Shown here one piece after another: positions 27,233 to 35,029 of a stretch of DNA of 64,000 bases; within the stretch, counting starts at the first letter, position 1; each line of letters starts with the position of its first letter. Made by a program: the position numbers and the translations under genes. The DNA comes from Pseudomonas sp. B21-023 (GTDB lineage: Bacteria > Pseudomonadota > Gammaproteobacteria > Pseudomonadales > Pseudomonadaceae). Under the pieces are notes generated by a model, which made no database searches, had not been told where the DNA came from, and saw nothing but the letters and a program-made list of their open reading frames with translations. The DNA lies in assembly GCF_024749165.1 (NCBI RefSeq), contig NZ_CP087190.1:2267501-2331500 (forward strand). The letters run 5' to 3'.

Positions 27233-28276
27233 ATGAATGCCCAGAAACCCGTGACCATCTATGAACACGCCGATGAAGTGAGCAGCCTGCAGGGCGTGGT
27301 CGACCTGGTGAAGCTCTCCGACCAGTACCGCCAGTCCGCCATCCTGCATTCGGCGCTGGCCCAGCGCGTGTTCGACCACACCCGCCAGCCAGTCGGTGCC
27401 GAGGCATTGAGCGATGCGCTGGGTTGGGTGCCGAACAAGGGCCGTATCTTCCTCAACGCGCTGGTGGCCATGGGCCTGCTCAAGCGCACCGCACAAGGCT
27501 TCGAGAACCTGCCGCTGAGCCAGCGTTTCCTGGTTAGCGACAGCGCCGAGTTCATCGGCCCGATCATCGACCATCAGCGCCTGCAGTGGCACAACTGGCC
27601 ACGCCTGGACGAAGTCCTGCGCAGCCGCGATTCGCTGGACTTCCAGCAGGAAAATCGCTTCAAGCACGACCTGGCGGCCCGCGATGCCTTCAACGACGCC
27701 ATGGTCCGTTTCAGCCAGCCGATGGTGGACGTGCTGCGTGACCTGCCGCTGTTCGACAAGGCCCGTCGGGTGATCGACCTCGCCGGCGGCCACGGCACCT
27801 ACCTGGCCGAGATCGCCAGCCGCCATCCGCAGGTCAAAGGGGAGGTCTGGGACCTGGAGCCCACCCGCGAGGCGGCCGCGGCCACCTTCGCCAAGTACCG
27901 ACTCGACGAGCGCCTGGGTTTCCATGCCCGCAACCTGCTGGACCTGGCCCAGTACCAGGGCGAGCGCGCCGATGTGGTGATGCTCAACGACTGTCTGCAC
28001 TACTTCACCCGCGAGCAGGTGCGCACCCTGATCGCTGGCGCCGCTGGCATGGTCGAGGGCGACGGCGCGCTGCTGGTGCTGAGCATGGCCCTGGAAGACG
28101 ATGAGATTCATCCGGCCCTGTCGGCCGACTTCTCCCTGCACATGATGCTCAACACGGTCAACGGTGAACTGCACCCCAGCCGTTACCTGATCGACAGCAT
28201 GGCAGCGGCGGGGCTCACGGTGGAGCAGGAACCGATCGGCCGCTACACCCTGCTGATCGGGCGGAGGGCTGCCTGA
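27233..28276 (+). CDS. SAM-dependent methyltransferase (O-methyltransferase type, dimerisation domain)
   Basis: A 347-residue class I methyltransferase. The first 110 residues form a helical dimerisation/winged-helix domain, as in hydroxyneurosporene/ASMT-type O-methyltransferases. The SAM motif RVIDLAGGHGTYLAEIA lies near residue 185, followed by VWDLEPT (acidic end of beta-2) and MLNDCLHYF. It is the first gene of the rightward azapteridine operon and overlaps the next gene by one base (TGATG). Toxoflavin clusters of Burkholderia encode one methyltransferase, so this extra enzyme probably decorates the product at another N or O. ATG 27233 was chosen because the fold begins there. Confidence 0.85.
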   Translation: MNAQKPVTIYEHADEVSSLQGVVDLVKLSDQYRQSAILHSALAQRVFDHTRQPVGAEALSDALGWVPNKGRIFLNALVAMGLLKRTAQGFENLPLSQRFLVSDSAEFIGPIIDHQRLQWHNWPRLDEVLRSRDSLDFQQENRFKHDLAARDAFNDAMVRFSQPMVDVLRDLPLFDKARRVIDLAGGHGTYLAEIASRHPQVKGEVWDLEPTREAAAATFAKYRLDERLGFHARNLLDLAQYQGERADVVMLNDCLHYFTREQVRTLIAGAAGMVEGDGALLVLSMALEDDEIHPALSADFSLHMMLNTVNGELHPSRYLIDSMAAAGLTVEQEPIGRYTLLIGRRAA

Positions 28277-29169
28277 TGTTGCGTCTATTGGCATTGCACG
28301 CCGCGCCGCTCGGTGACGCCGCTGCCCAGGCCCTGGACAGCCTGGGCAGCGCCGCGGCCGCAGCGGGTTTCAGCCTGCAGGTCAGCCAGAAGCCGGTCGG
28401 CCAGGGTCCGGTGGACGCGGTCTGCCTGTTGCTCGACAGCGCCACGCCCGCCACGGCGCTGAACACCCTGCTCAGTGAGGCCGCCGGGCTGTGCCGGAAT
28501 ACCGCGCTGGTGCTGGTGCGGGTGCAAGGCACGCTGGCGCAGCTGCCGTCCGCCACGGGGGTGATCGCCCAGTGGCAGCAGGCCAGCCAGGGCTTCCTCT
28601 ACCCGTACCCGCTGGATATCGCCAGCGGGCAGGTACCCGGGGTGGCGATCAAGGACTGGCTGGCGGGCTTCGCCAAGTTCGCCGCGGCAACCAAACTGTG
28701 GCGTTCCCTCGACGGCCTGGAGCTGGACGAGGCGGCGCGGGCCAGGCAGCGTCCGGAAATGAACCACGTGAACATCCTGACCCGCGACCTGGAGGCGTCC
28801 AAGGCCTTCTACAGCGACATACTCGGCGCCAACTACTGCTACAACCTCGGCCCGCGCAAGGCAGTCATGGAGCTTAACGGCTTCGACTTCTTCATCGAAC
28901 AGAGCGAGTCGTTCAGCTACCCGGCCGGCTACCACATCGGCATACGGGCACTACCCGAGGATGTAAGGCGCATTGCCGACCAGGTCACCGCCGCCGGCAC
29001 CATCAAGCTGGTCAAGGGCAACGGCCCGGCACCGGGTTATCACCATGGGCCGGACAACGTGCGCAGCGCCGTCTACTTCGAAGACCCCGATGGGCTGGTG
29101 ATCGAGGTGTACAGCGCCGAAGTGGAGATGATCGAAAGCAACCCGCGGTTGCTCCTCGACCGTCTCTGA
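28276..29169 (+). CDS. VOC (glyoxalase/dioxygenase-superfamily) protein with extra N-terminal domain
   Basis: A 297-residue protein. Residues 163-285 form a VOC domain with probable metal ligands His164 (MNHVNIL), His220 (GYHIGIR) and Glu277 (LVIEVYS), plus a Glu near 199 or 208. The first 155 residues are Ala/Leu-rich alternating helix and strand and match nothing I recognise. It is coupled to the upstream methyltransferase by a one-base overlap. The toxoflavin-degrading enzyme TxDE/TflA is a VOC protein, so this member may give self-resistance. It may alternatively catalyse an oxidative rearrangement of the azapteridine. Both are inferences. Confidence 0.8.
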   Translation: MLRLLALHAAPLGDAAAQALDSLGSAAAAAGFSLQVSQKPVGQGPVDAVCLLLDSATPATALNTLLSEAAGLCRNTALVLVRVQGTLAQLPSATGVIAQWQQASQGFLYPYPLDIASGQVPGVAIKDWLAGFAKFAAATKLWRSLDGLELDEAARARQRPEMNHVNILTRDLEASKAFYSDILGANYCYNLGPRKAVMELNGFDFFIEQSESFSYPAGYHIGIRALPEDVRRIADQVTAAGTIKLVKGNGPAPGYHHGPDNVRSAVYFEDPDGLVIEVYSAEVEMIESNPRLLLDRL

Positions 29170-29234
29170 CCCCACGTCGTCACACGCCTGCCGTGCCTTT
29201 GCGCGCGCAGGTGTGTGCCCAGGCAGGTATTCGC

Positions 29235-30245
29235 ATGAACAGCTACAAACAGTGGCATTGGCCACGGCTGCCCAGCCCGTTGCCCAAGGATGTCAGTGAC
29301 CGGGCGTTGATGGGCTATTCCGAGCAGTACCAGGAGCATCCCCTGCAGGCCAAGGTCGGCGAAGCGTTCGCCGATCTGCTCCAGGCTCCGCTGGATGTCC
29401 TGCTCGCCATCCTGGAACAGCCGCGCCAGCCTTTGGCGCGTCGCATCGGCGCCGGCGAGGTGCTGGCGCTGCGCGGTGATCCACGCATCGACACCTTCGC
29501 CCCGGACATGATCGACATTCCCGCGGCGCGGGTGCACATCGGCCTGGACCCAGGCGCGGTGGCGCAGGTGATGGACCAGTTCGACGGGCTGGGCCTGGAC
29601 CGCAGCTGGATCGAAAAGGAGACCCCGCGCCATGCGGTCGAGCTGGCGGCGTTCCGCATCGCCCGCTTCCCGGTGACGCACCAGGAGTATCGCCAGTTCC
29701 TGCTCGACAGCGGTCATGCCGGCATCCCCGACGGCTGGGCCTTCGGCCGTTACCCACGACACCATGCCAACCACCCGGTGTACAGCGTCTCGGCCAGCGA
29801 TGCCGATGCCTATGCCCGCTGGCTCAGCGAGCGTACCGGCCGGCGCTTCGCCCTGCCCACGGAGGCGCAGTGGGAGTATGCCGCCGCCGGTGCCGAAGGG
29901 CGCCAGTTCCCCTGGGGCGACGCCTACCAGGTCGAGCACGCCAACACTGCCGAGCTGGGCTACCTGGACAGCACGCCGGTCGGTGTGTTCATCGATGCGG
30001 CCTCGCCGTTCGGCGTGCTGGACATGGCCGGCAACGTGGAGGAGTACGTTGCCGAGGACTACCAGCCTTACCCCGGTGGCCCCCGCATCGAGGACGACCT
30101 GGTGCTCGATGTTGGCACCCACCGCGTGGCCCGTGGTGGCAGCTTCACCCGTTTCCGCGACCTGGCGCGTACCGCGCGCCGCCACGGGCGTTACCCGCGA
30201 CCGATCTACGTTATGGGTTTGCGCCTGGTTGAAAACCACAACTGA
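29235..30245 (+). CDS. toxD: SUMF1/FGE-fold protein, ToxD-like
   Basis: A 336-residue protein with a formylglycine-generating-enzyme fold from about residue 95. Landmarks are FRIARFPVTHQEYRQFL, LPTEAQWEYAAAG, FPWGD, GVLDMAGNVEEYVAEDY and VARGGSFTRFRD. Those blocks are canonical for SUMF1 and EgtB-type proteins. No cysteine was found in the protein, so the copper-binding Cys pair of true FGE is absent and it cannot be an FGE. ToxD of the toxoflavin pathway is the closest functional match given the toxB, toxC, toxA and toxE neighbours. Its exact step is uncertain. ATG 29235 follows a GCAGGT site. Confidence 0.82.
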   Translation: MNSYKQWHWPRLPSPLPKDVSDRALMGYSEQYQEHPLQAKVGEAFADLLQAPLDVLLAILEQPRQPLARRIGAGEVLALRGDPRIDTFAPDMIDIPAARVHIGLDPGAVAQVMDQFDGLGLDRSWIEKETPRHAVELAAFRIARFPVTHQEYRQFLLDSGHAGIPDGWAFGRYPRHHANHPVYSVSASDADAYARWLSERTGRRFALPTEAQWEYAAAGAEGRQFPWGDAYQVEHANTAELGYLDSTPVGVFIDAASPFGVLDMAGNVEEYVAEDYQPYPGGPRIEDDLVLDVGTHRVARGGSFTRFRDLARTARRHGRYPRPIYVMGLRLVENHN

Positions 30246-30279
30246 GTTTTTCCGTCTTCCGTGCAAGAGGTCTGATTAC

Positions 30280-30876
30280 ATGAACAAGGATGTTTCGCTT
30301 CACACCATCGTGCCGATTTCCATCCTCGGCGGCGATGTCGATGCTCATTTCTTCGGCTTCCACGGCTTCGAGCGTGACCAGGAGCATTTCGCCGTGGGTA
30401 TCGGGCGCGATCAGTGCGACGTGCCGCTGGTGCGGGTGCATTCCGAATGCATCACCGGCGATGTGTTCGGCTCGCAGCGCTGCGATTGCGGCCCGCAGCT
30501 GCAGGAGGCCCTGCGCACTCTCAAGGAGGTCGGCGGCTACCTGATCTACCTGCGCCAGGAAGGGCGCGGTATCGGCCTGTACTCGAAGTTCGAGGCCTAT
30601 CTGCTGCAGGACTCGGGCCTGGACACCTACGAAGCCAACCTGCGCCTCAACCACCTGGCCGACTCACGCTCCTTCGACCCTGCCGTGCAGATCCTGCGCG
30701 CCCTGGGCGTGGACCAGTGCCGGCTGCTGACCAACAACCCGGAGAAGGTCGCCCAGTTACGCGCCGGCGGCATCGATGTGATCGAGCAGGTACCCACCGG
30801 GGTGTTCCTGACCAACCACAACCGCAACTACCTGCAGGCGAAGGCCGTCAAGTCCGCCCATTCGATCAAGCTCTGA
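30280..30876 (+). CDS. toxB: GTP cyclohydrolase II, ToxB-type
   Basis: A 198-residue enzyme opening the imidazole ring of GTP to the diaminopyrimidine shared by riboflavin and toxoflavin biosynthesis. The zinc cysteines are Cys57, Cys68 and Cys70 (HSEC then GSQRCDCG), with E. coli RibA spacing. The catalytic region RQEGRGIGLY (92-101) is intact, as is TNNPEKV. The longer in-frame reading from 29716 runs through toxD and is not the gene. Its place between toxD and toxC marks it as the pathway-dedicated copy, not the housekeeping ribA. Confidence 0.92.
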   Translation: MNKDVSLHTIVPISILGGDVDAHFFGFHGFERDQEHFAVGIGRDQCDVPLVRVHSECITGDVFGSQRCDCGPQLQEALRTLKEVGGYLIYLRQEGRGIGLYSKFEAYLLQDSGLDTYEANLRLNHLADSRSFDPAVQILRALGVDQCRLLTNNPEKVAQLRAGGIDVIEQVPTGVFLTNHNRNYLQAKAVKSAHSIKL

Positions 30877-30900
30877 CCCCCAGCGAAAAAGGATCTTTCG

Positions 30901-32592
30901 ATGAAACACATTGGCCCTATCAGCGGTATCGCCGCCCATGCCGCGCACTTCGTCGCCACCGCAGGCTACGACAATCAGGTGATCCTGTGGAACGCCGCCA
31001 CCGGCGAGCCGATCCACCGTGTGCACCATGACCACCTGGCCAACCAGTGCGCCTTCAGCAGCGACGGCAAGCACCTGGTCAGCGCCAGCAGCGACTACAC
31101 CGCGCGTATCTGGGAAGTGCCGAGCATGCGCCTGAAGGCCGTGTTGCAGGGGCACAACGACGACGTCGAGATGGCGGTGTTCTCGCCTGACAGCCAGCGT
31201 GTGGCGACCTGCTCGCGTGACCACGTGCTGCGCATCTTCGACCTCGATGGCGTGCAGCTGCAGGCATTCCATGGCCACCAGGCCGACGTGATCTCGGTGG
31301 TCTGGTCGCCGGATGGCCAGCGCCTGATCTCCAGCAGCGATGACGGCACCGTGCGCCAGTGGGACACCCACAGCGGCCAGCAATGCGACGAGGTGGACAT
31401 CGGCGGCGTGGAAACCGATACCATCGCCATCACCCGCGAAGGCGTGGTGTTCGCCGGCGATGACGAGGGGCGCATCTCGATCATCGCCGACGGCCAGGTG
31501 CAGACCGTGCCGGCCCATGCCGCAGGGATCAAGCGCATTGTCTGGAACGACGACAAACGCCTGCTGGTGAGCCTGAGCTACGATCGCTCGGCGATACTCT
31601 GGACCTTCGACGCCGGGCGCAACCTGGTCAAGCGCCGCAGCACCGCGCTGCCGAGCATCGTCTGGCCACGCAGCTGCGCCTTCGTCGGCGACGAGCAACT
31701 GGTGTTCGCCACCTTCGGCTCGCGCTACGCCACCTGGAACTACGAGCAGGACCAGTGGCAGGTATCGGGCATCGAGCCGGCGGTGAGCATCAATGCCGTG
31801 GTGCGCAGCGAAGAGCGCCAGTACAGCATCGGCGACGCCGGTATCCTGCACCGTGACGACCAGCCGGTGACCTGTGTCGGCAGCCTGTGCAACTTCCTCC
31901 TGCCGTTCGGGCCGCTGCTGCTGACCGGTGGTCAGATGGGCCAGGTGTTCGATGGCCTGTCCGGGCGCATGCTCTACCAGCACCGTTCGCCGCTCAACTG
32001 TGGCGCCACCTTCGTCAAGCAGGGCGAGGACCTGGCGCTGATCGGCACCTACACCGGCGAAGGCCTGGTGTTCGGCCATGACGGCAAGGGCGGCCTGCGC
32101 CTGGTGGCGTCGATCCCCATGCACGACAACGCGATCAAGGGCGTGGCCGCCGACGAGCGTCACCTGTTCAGCGTCTGCGCCTCGGCCGACGCCGCGTTGC
32201 ACAGCATCGCCGACTTCAGCTGCGTGCGGCACATCGAGGCGGCGCACACCCGCATTTCCAACGGCTGCTGCCCGATCACCGGCGGTTTCGCCAGCATCGG
32301 CCGCGACCTCAAGTTGCGCCTGTGGCTGGAGACCGGCGACGAGGTGTTCGATTCGCCGCACCAGCACTCGATCAAATGCATCGCTGCCTCCAGCGATGGC
32401 CGGGTGATCGCCACCGCCGCCTACAACGGTACCGTGGCGCTGTTCGACCTGGCCTCGCGGCGCTGGCTGCCGGTGCAGCGACCCACCGCCAGCGGCATTT
32501 CCTGCCTGACCCATGACGCGGCCAGCGATGCGTTCCTGGCCAGTTCCTATGACGGGCGCATCTACGGCATCGACGCCCGCCTGGCATCCTGA
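30901..32592 (+). CDS. toxC: WD40 beta-propeller protein, ToxC-like
   Basis: A 563-residue protein built from WD40-like repeats along its length: VILWNA, ARIWEV, LRIFDL, VRQWDT, AILWTF, LRLWLE and VALFDL can be read as blade ends. There is no signal peptide, so it is cytoplasmic. ToxC of Burkholderia toxoflavin clusters is a WD-repeat protein essential for synthesis. Its enzymatic or scaffold role is not settled as far as I know. The gene lies 24 bases after toxB with its own ribosome site (AAAAAGGATC). Confidence 0.88.
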   Translation: MKHIGPISGIAAHAAHFVATAGYDNQVILWNAATGEPIHRVHHDHLANQCAFSSDGKHLVSASSDYTARIWEVPSMRLKAVLQGHNDDVEMAVFSPDSQRVATCSRDHVLRIFDLDGVQLQAFHGHQADVISVVWSPDGQRLISSSDDGTVRQWDTHSGQQCDEVDIGGVETDTIAITREGVVFAGDDEGRISIIADGQVQTVPAHAAGIKRIVWNDDKRLLVSLSYDRSAILWTFDAGRNLVKRRSTALPSIVWPRSCAFVGDEQLVFATFGSRYATWNYEQDQWQVSGIEPAVSINAVVRSEERQYSIGDAGILHRDDQPVTCVGSLCNFLLPFGPLLLTGGQMGQVFDGLSGRMLYQHRSPLNCGATFVKQGEDLALIGTYTGEGLVFGHDGKGGLRLVASIPMHDNAIKGVAADERHLFSVCASADAALHSIADFSCVRHIEAAHTRISNGCCPITGGFASIGRDLKLRLWLETGDEVFDSPHQHSIKCIAASSDGRVIATAAYNGTVALFDLASRRWLPVQRPTASGISCLTHDAASDAFLASSYDGRIYGIDARLAS

Positions 32593-32604
32593 AGGAGCAG
32601 CACG

Positions 32605-33264
32605 ATGAGCAAGCAAGCAAGCGACTTCATGCCCCAGGGCGACTACCGCAAGGCCCTCGACACCTCGTTCGTGCACCGCTACAGCCATGGCGAGGACGAG
32701 TGGTCGTGGGATGTCGGCATGATCCAGGCGGCCCAGGCCTTCCTTGAACGGCTCGACCCGCAGGGCGACCAGCATGTGCTGGATATCGGCGTGGGTCGCG
32801 GCCGCGACGCCTCCACCTTTATCCTCGCCGGGCACCGCGTCACCGGGCTGGATATCGTCGAGAACTCCAGCTGGCCGTTGCTGCGCAAGCGTTGGGGCGA
32901 TCGCCTGGACCTGGTGAACAAGGCCATGCAGGACTGGCAACCGGCGCCGGGAACGGTGTTCGACGCGGCCCTGGACAACGGCTGCTTCCACCACCAGCAC
33001 CCGGATGAATGGGGCCCTTACCTGGCCCATGTGCGCCGGCTGCTGCGCCCCGGCGCCTTGGTGGGGCTGAACGTGTTCGGGGTTGATGATGCCCACCCCG
33101 AGGCGGGGTGGCGGGAAATGGACAACCAGCGCCAGGGCTATTTCTTCACCGACGATGGCATCCGCCAGACACTGGAGGCCCACGGCTTCACCTGGCAGGG
33201 CCTGGAGGTGATCGAGCGTCAGCATGGCGAGGCCCGCTATCTGCTGGCGCTGGTCCGCACGTGA
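32605..33264 (+). CDS. toxA: SAM-dependent methyltransferase, ToxA-like
   Basis: A 219-residue class I methyltransferase. Motif I is VLDIGVGRGRDAS near residue 58, followed by VTGLDIVENS and FDAALDNGCFHHQHPDEW. Its size and its place between toxC and toxE match ToxA, which N-methylates 1,6-didesmethyltoxoflavin twice to toxoflavin. An AAGGAG site lies upstream of ATG 32605. Its end overlaps the next gene by four bases (GTGA). Confidence 0.85.
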   Translation: MSKQASDFMPQGDYRKALDTSFVHRYSHGEDEWSWDVGMIQAAQAFLERLDPQGDQHVLDIGVGRGRDASTFILAGHRVTGLDIVENSSWPLLRKRWGDRLDLVNKAMQDWQPAPGTVFDAALDNGCFHHQHPDEWGPYLAHVRRLLRPGALVGLNVFGVDDAHPEAGWREMDNQRQGYFFTDDGIRQTLEAHGFTWQGLEVIERQHGEARYLLALVRT

Positions 33265-34175
33265 GTGCGCTCGACCGCCATTACCTGGACATGGCCCTGG
33301 CGCTTGCCAGCCAGGGCCTGTACAGCACCATGCCCAACCCGCGCGTCGGCTGCGTGATCGTCAACGATGGCCAGGTGGTGGGGCGCGGCTGGCACCAGCG
33401 CGCCGGCCACGCCCATGCCGAGGTACACGCCTTGCAGGAGGCAGGCCCGGCGGCGCGGGGGGCCACCGCCTATGTGACGCTCGAACCTTGTGGTCACCAT
33501 GGGCGCACCCCGCCGTGTGCCGATGCCCTGGTGGCCGCCGGGGTGCGCCGGGTGGTCACGGCCAGTGCCGATGCGTCGCAGAGCATCGGTGCGGTTCGGC
33601 TGCGCGAAGCGGGCATCGCGGTCGAGGCCATGCCCTGTCCCACGGCGCGAGCACTCAATCGCGGGTTTTTCTCGCGCATCGAGCGCCAGCGCCCCTGGGT
33701 GCGGGTGTTGCGGCCGGCGGCGCTGGCCATCGGCGCGATGGGTGAGGGCGCGATGCTCAGCCATTGCGACGAGCAGGCGCCGCTGGAGCACTGGCGGGGC
33801 AGGGCGTCGGCGTTGTTGACCACCTGTGACTGGGTCAAGGCCTGCGACCCGTCGTTGCTGGCGCAGGTACCGGCACAGCGAGTCGAGCCGGTGACTCCGT
33901 TGCGGGTGGTGGTCGATCAGGGGCTCGATTGCCCTGCCTCGGCCAAGGTGCTGGATGGCCTTGCACCGACGCTGGTGCTGCATGCGGCGCAGGCGACACG
34001 TGACGGGCGCTATGCCCGAGCGCGCTGCCAGGTGATCGAGGATGTCGATGCGCGGCGGGTGTTGCAAGCGTTGTACGAGCTCGACTGCAATGAAGTCCAG
34101 GTCGAGGCGCAGCCGGCGTGGTGCGAGGCTCTGGCGCGCCAAGGGCTGGTGGATGAGTGGCTGGTACAGGTCTGA
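33261..34175 (+). CDS. toxE: RibD-like pyrimidine deaminase (shortened reductase part), ToxE-like
   Basis: A 304-residue protein starting with GTG that overlaps the toxA stop. The cytidine-deaminase-type domain (1-145) has the zinc site His52-x-Glu54 (HAHAEVH) and Cys77/Cys86 (EPCGHHGRTPPC), the same spacing as E. coli RibD. The C-terminal part (about 150-304) corresponds to the RibD reductase but is roughly 60 residues shorter than in RibD (about 367 total). Reductase activity may therefore be lost. In toxoflavin synthesis ToxE deaminates the ToxB product. Confidence 0.88.
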   Translation: MSALDRHYLDMALALASQGLYSTMPNPRVGCVIVNDGQVVGRGWHQRAGHAHAEVHALQEAGPAARGATAYVTLEPCGHHGRTPPCADALVAAGVRRVVTASADASQSIGAVRLREAGIAVEAMPCPTARALNRGFFSRIERQRPWVRVLRPAALAIGAMGEGAMLSHCDEQAPLEHWRGRASALLTTCDWVKACDPSLLAQVPAQRVEPVTPLRVVVDQGLDCPASAKVLDGLAPTLVLHAAQATRDGRYARARCQVIEDVDARRVLQALYELDCNEVQVEAQPAWCEALARQGLVDEWLVQV

Positions 34176-34196
34176 GCGGGGACGCCTTGTGCGTCC

Positions 34197-34273
34197 CATC
34201 GCTGGCAAGCCCGTTCCCACAGGATGGCGCATGGCTTGAGGTTGACGCGATCGGTGTGGGCTTGCCGGCGATG
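34197..34273. repeat. Degenerate REP-like inverted pair
   Basis: Two facing REP-like units (TCGCTGGCAAGCCCGTTCCC and its inverse GTGTGGGCTTGCCGGCGA) are separated by about 30 bases. They sit between the convergent toxE operon and the methyltransferase gene, and are more diverged than the other copies in the window. Confidence 0.65.
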
Positions 34274-34298
34274 CGTCGCGTTAGCGGCGCCAGTGATC

Positions 34299-35027
34299 TC
34301 AGCGGCTGCAGATCAATCCGACCTGCAGGCTGTTCTGCTCGAACAGGTCCCAATACCCCGGCGGATGCGCCTTCTTGCGGATGCCGCTGATCAGCGGGGC
34401 GATCCAGCGCACATTGCGCAGCCCCACGTCATGGGCGGCTTGCTCGTAGACAGCCTTGTGCCAGCGGTAGTAAGTAAAATCCGCCGGCGGCGTGCTCATG
34501 AACTGTCCCTGGCAGCGGAAGCCACCTTCGACCGGCTGTTCGTCCAGTACGTGGATGCCGTACTCGGTGAAGTTGCCGCGGGCCAGGTTGAAGGACGGAT
34601 TGGCAGTGTAGGCAATCAGCTGACCGAACGGCTTGAGGTTGAGGGCGACGCTTTCGAACATGCGACGCAGCTCCTCGACGCTGCTGGCGTAGTTGAACAA
34701 CCAGGCGGCGGTGACCTTGTCGTACTGGCCGATGCGGCCCATCTGCGCCACGTCGCGCACTTCGTAGGCGATGCCGTCGTTGGCCTGGCGCGCCTGATAG
34801 ATCATGCTCGGCGAGATGTCCACCCCATGCACCCGCGCCGCGCCCCAGTCCTTCAGGCGGCGGCTGAAGAAACCATGGCCGCAGGCCAGGTCGAGGATCT
34901 CCTCGCCGATCACTTCGCCGGCCATGTAGCGAAAGGTGTCGACCTCGACCCCGCGCTGGCTGGCGTGGCTGGTGAAGTCTTCGAACTGCTCGCTGATGCG
35001 CTCGTAGACTTCCTTGGATTCCTTCAT
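34299..35027 (-). CDS. SAM-dependent methyltransferase, accessory to the azapteridine cluster
   Basis: A 242-residue class I methyltransferase. Motif I is ILDLACGHGFFSRRL near residue 45, followed by VHGVDISPSMI and YDKVTAAWLFNYAS. The start ATG 35027 is decided by an AAGGAG site five bases upstream, inside the last codons of the MFS gene. A GTG at 35033 is less well placed. It is co-transcribed with the MFS transporter and converges on the toxE operon. This third methyltransferase suggests a multiply methylated product. Confidence 0.85.
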   Translation of the reverse strand: MKESKEVYERISEQFEDFTSHASQRGVEVDTFRYMAGEVIGEEILDLACGHGFFSRRLKDWGAARVHGVDISPSMIYQARQANDGIAYEVRDVAQMGRIGQYDKVTAAWLFNYASSVEELRRMFESVALNLKPFGQLIAYTANPSFNLARGNFTEYGIHVLDEQPVEGGFRCQGQFMSTPPADFTYYRWHKAVYEQAAHDVGLRNVRWIAPLISGIRKKAHPPGYWDLFEQNSLQVGLICSR

Positions 35028-35029
35028 GG

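Noticed and set aside
29235..30245. Sulfatase-activating formylglycine-generating enzyme
   Set aside because: The catalytic Cys pair is missing and no sulfatase gene is near.
29716..30279. N-terminal extension of the ToxB frame through toxD
   Set aside because: Residues before 30280 are an out-of-frame reading of toxD. GTP cyclohydrolase II begins at MNKDVSLHTI and its length is then normal.
30280..34175. Housekeeping riboflavin genes ribA and ribD
   Set aside because: The genes are embedded with toxC, toxD and methyltransferase genes, the RibD homologue is shortened, and no ribB, ribE or ribH follows.
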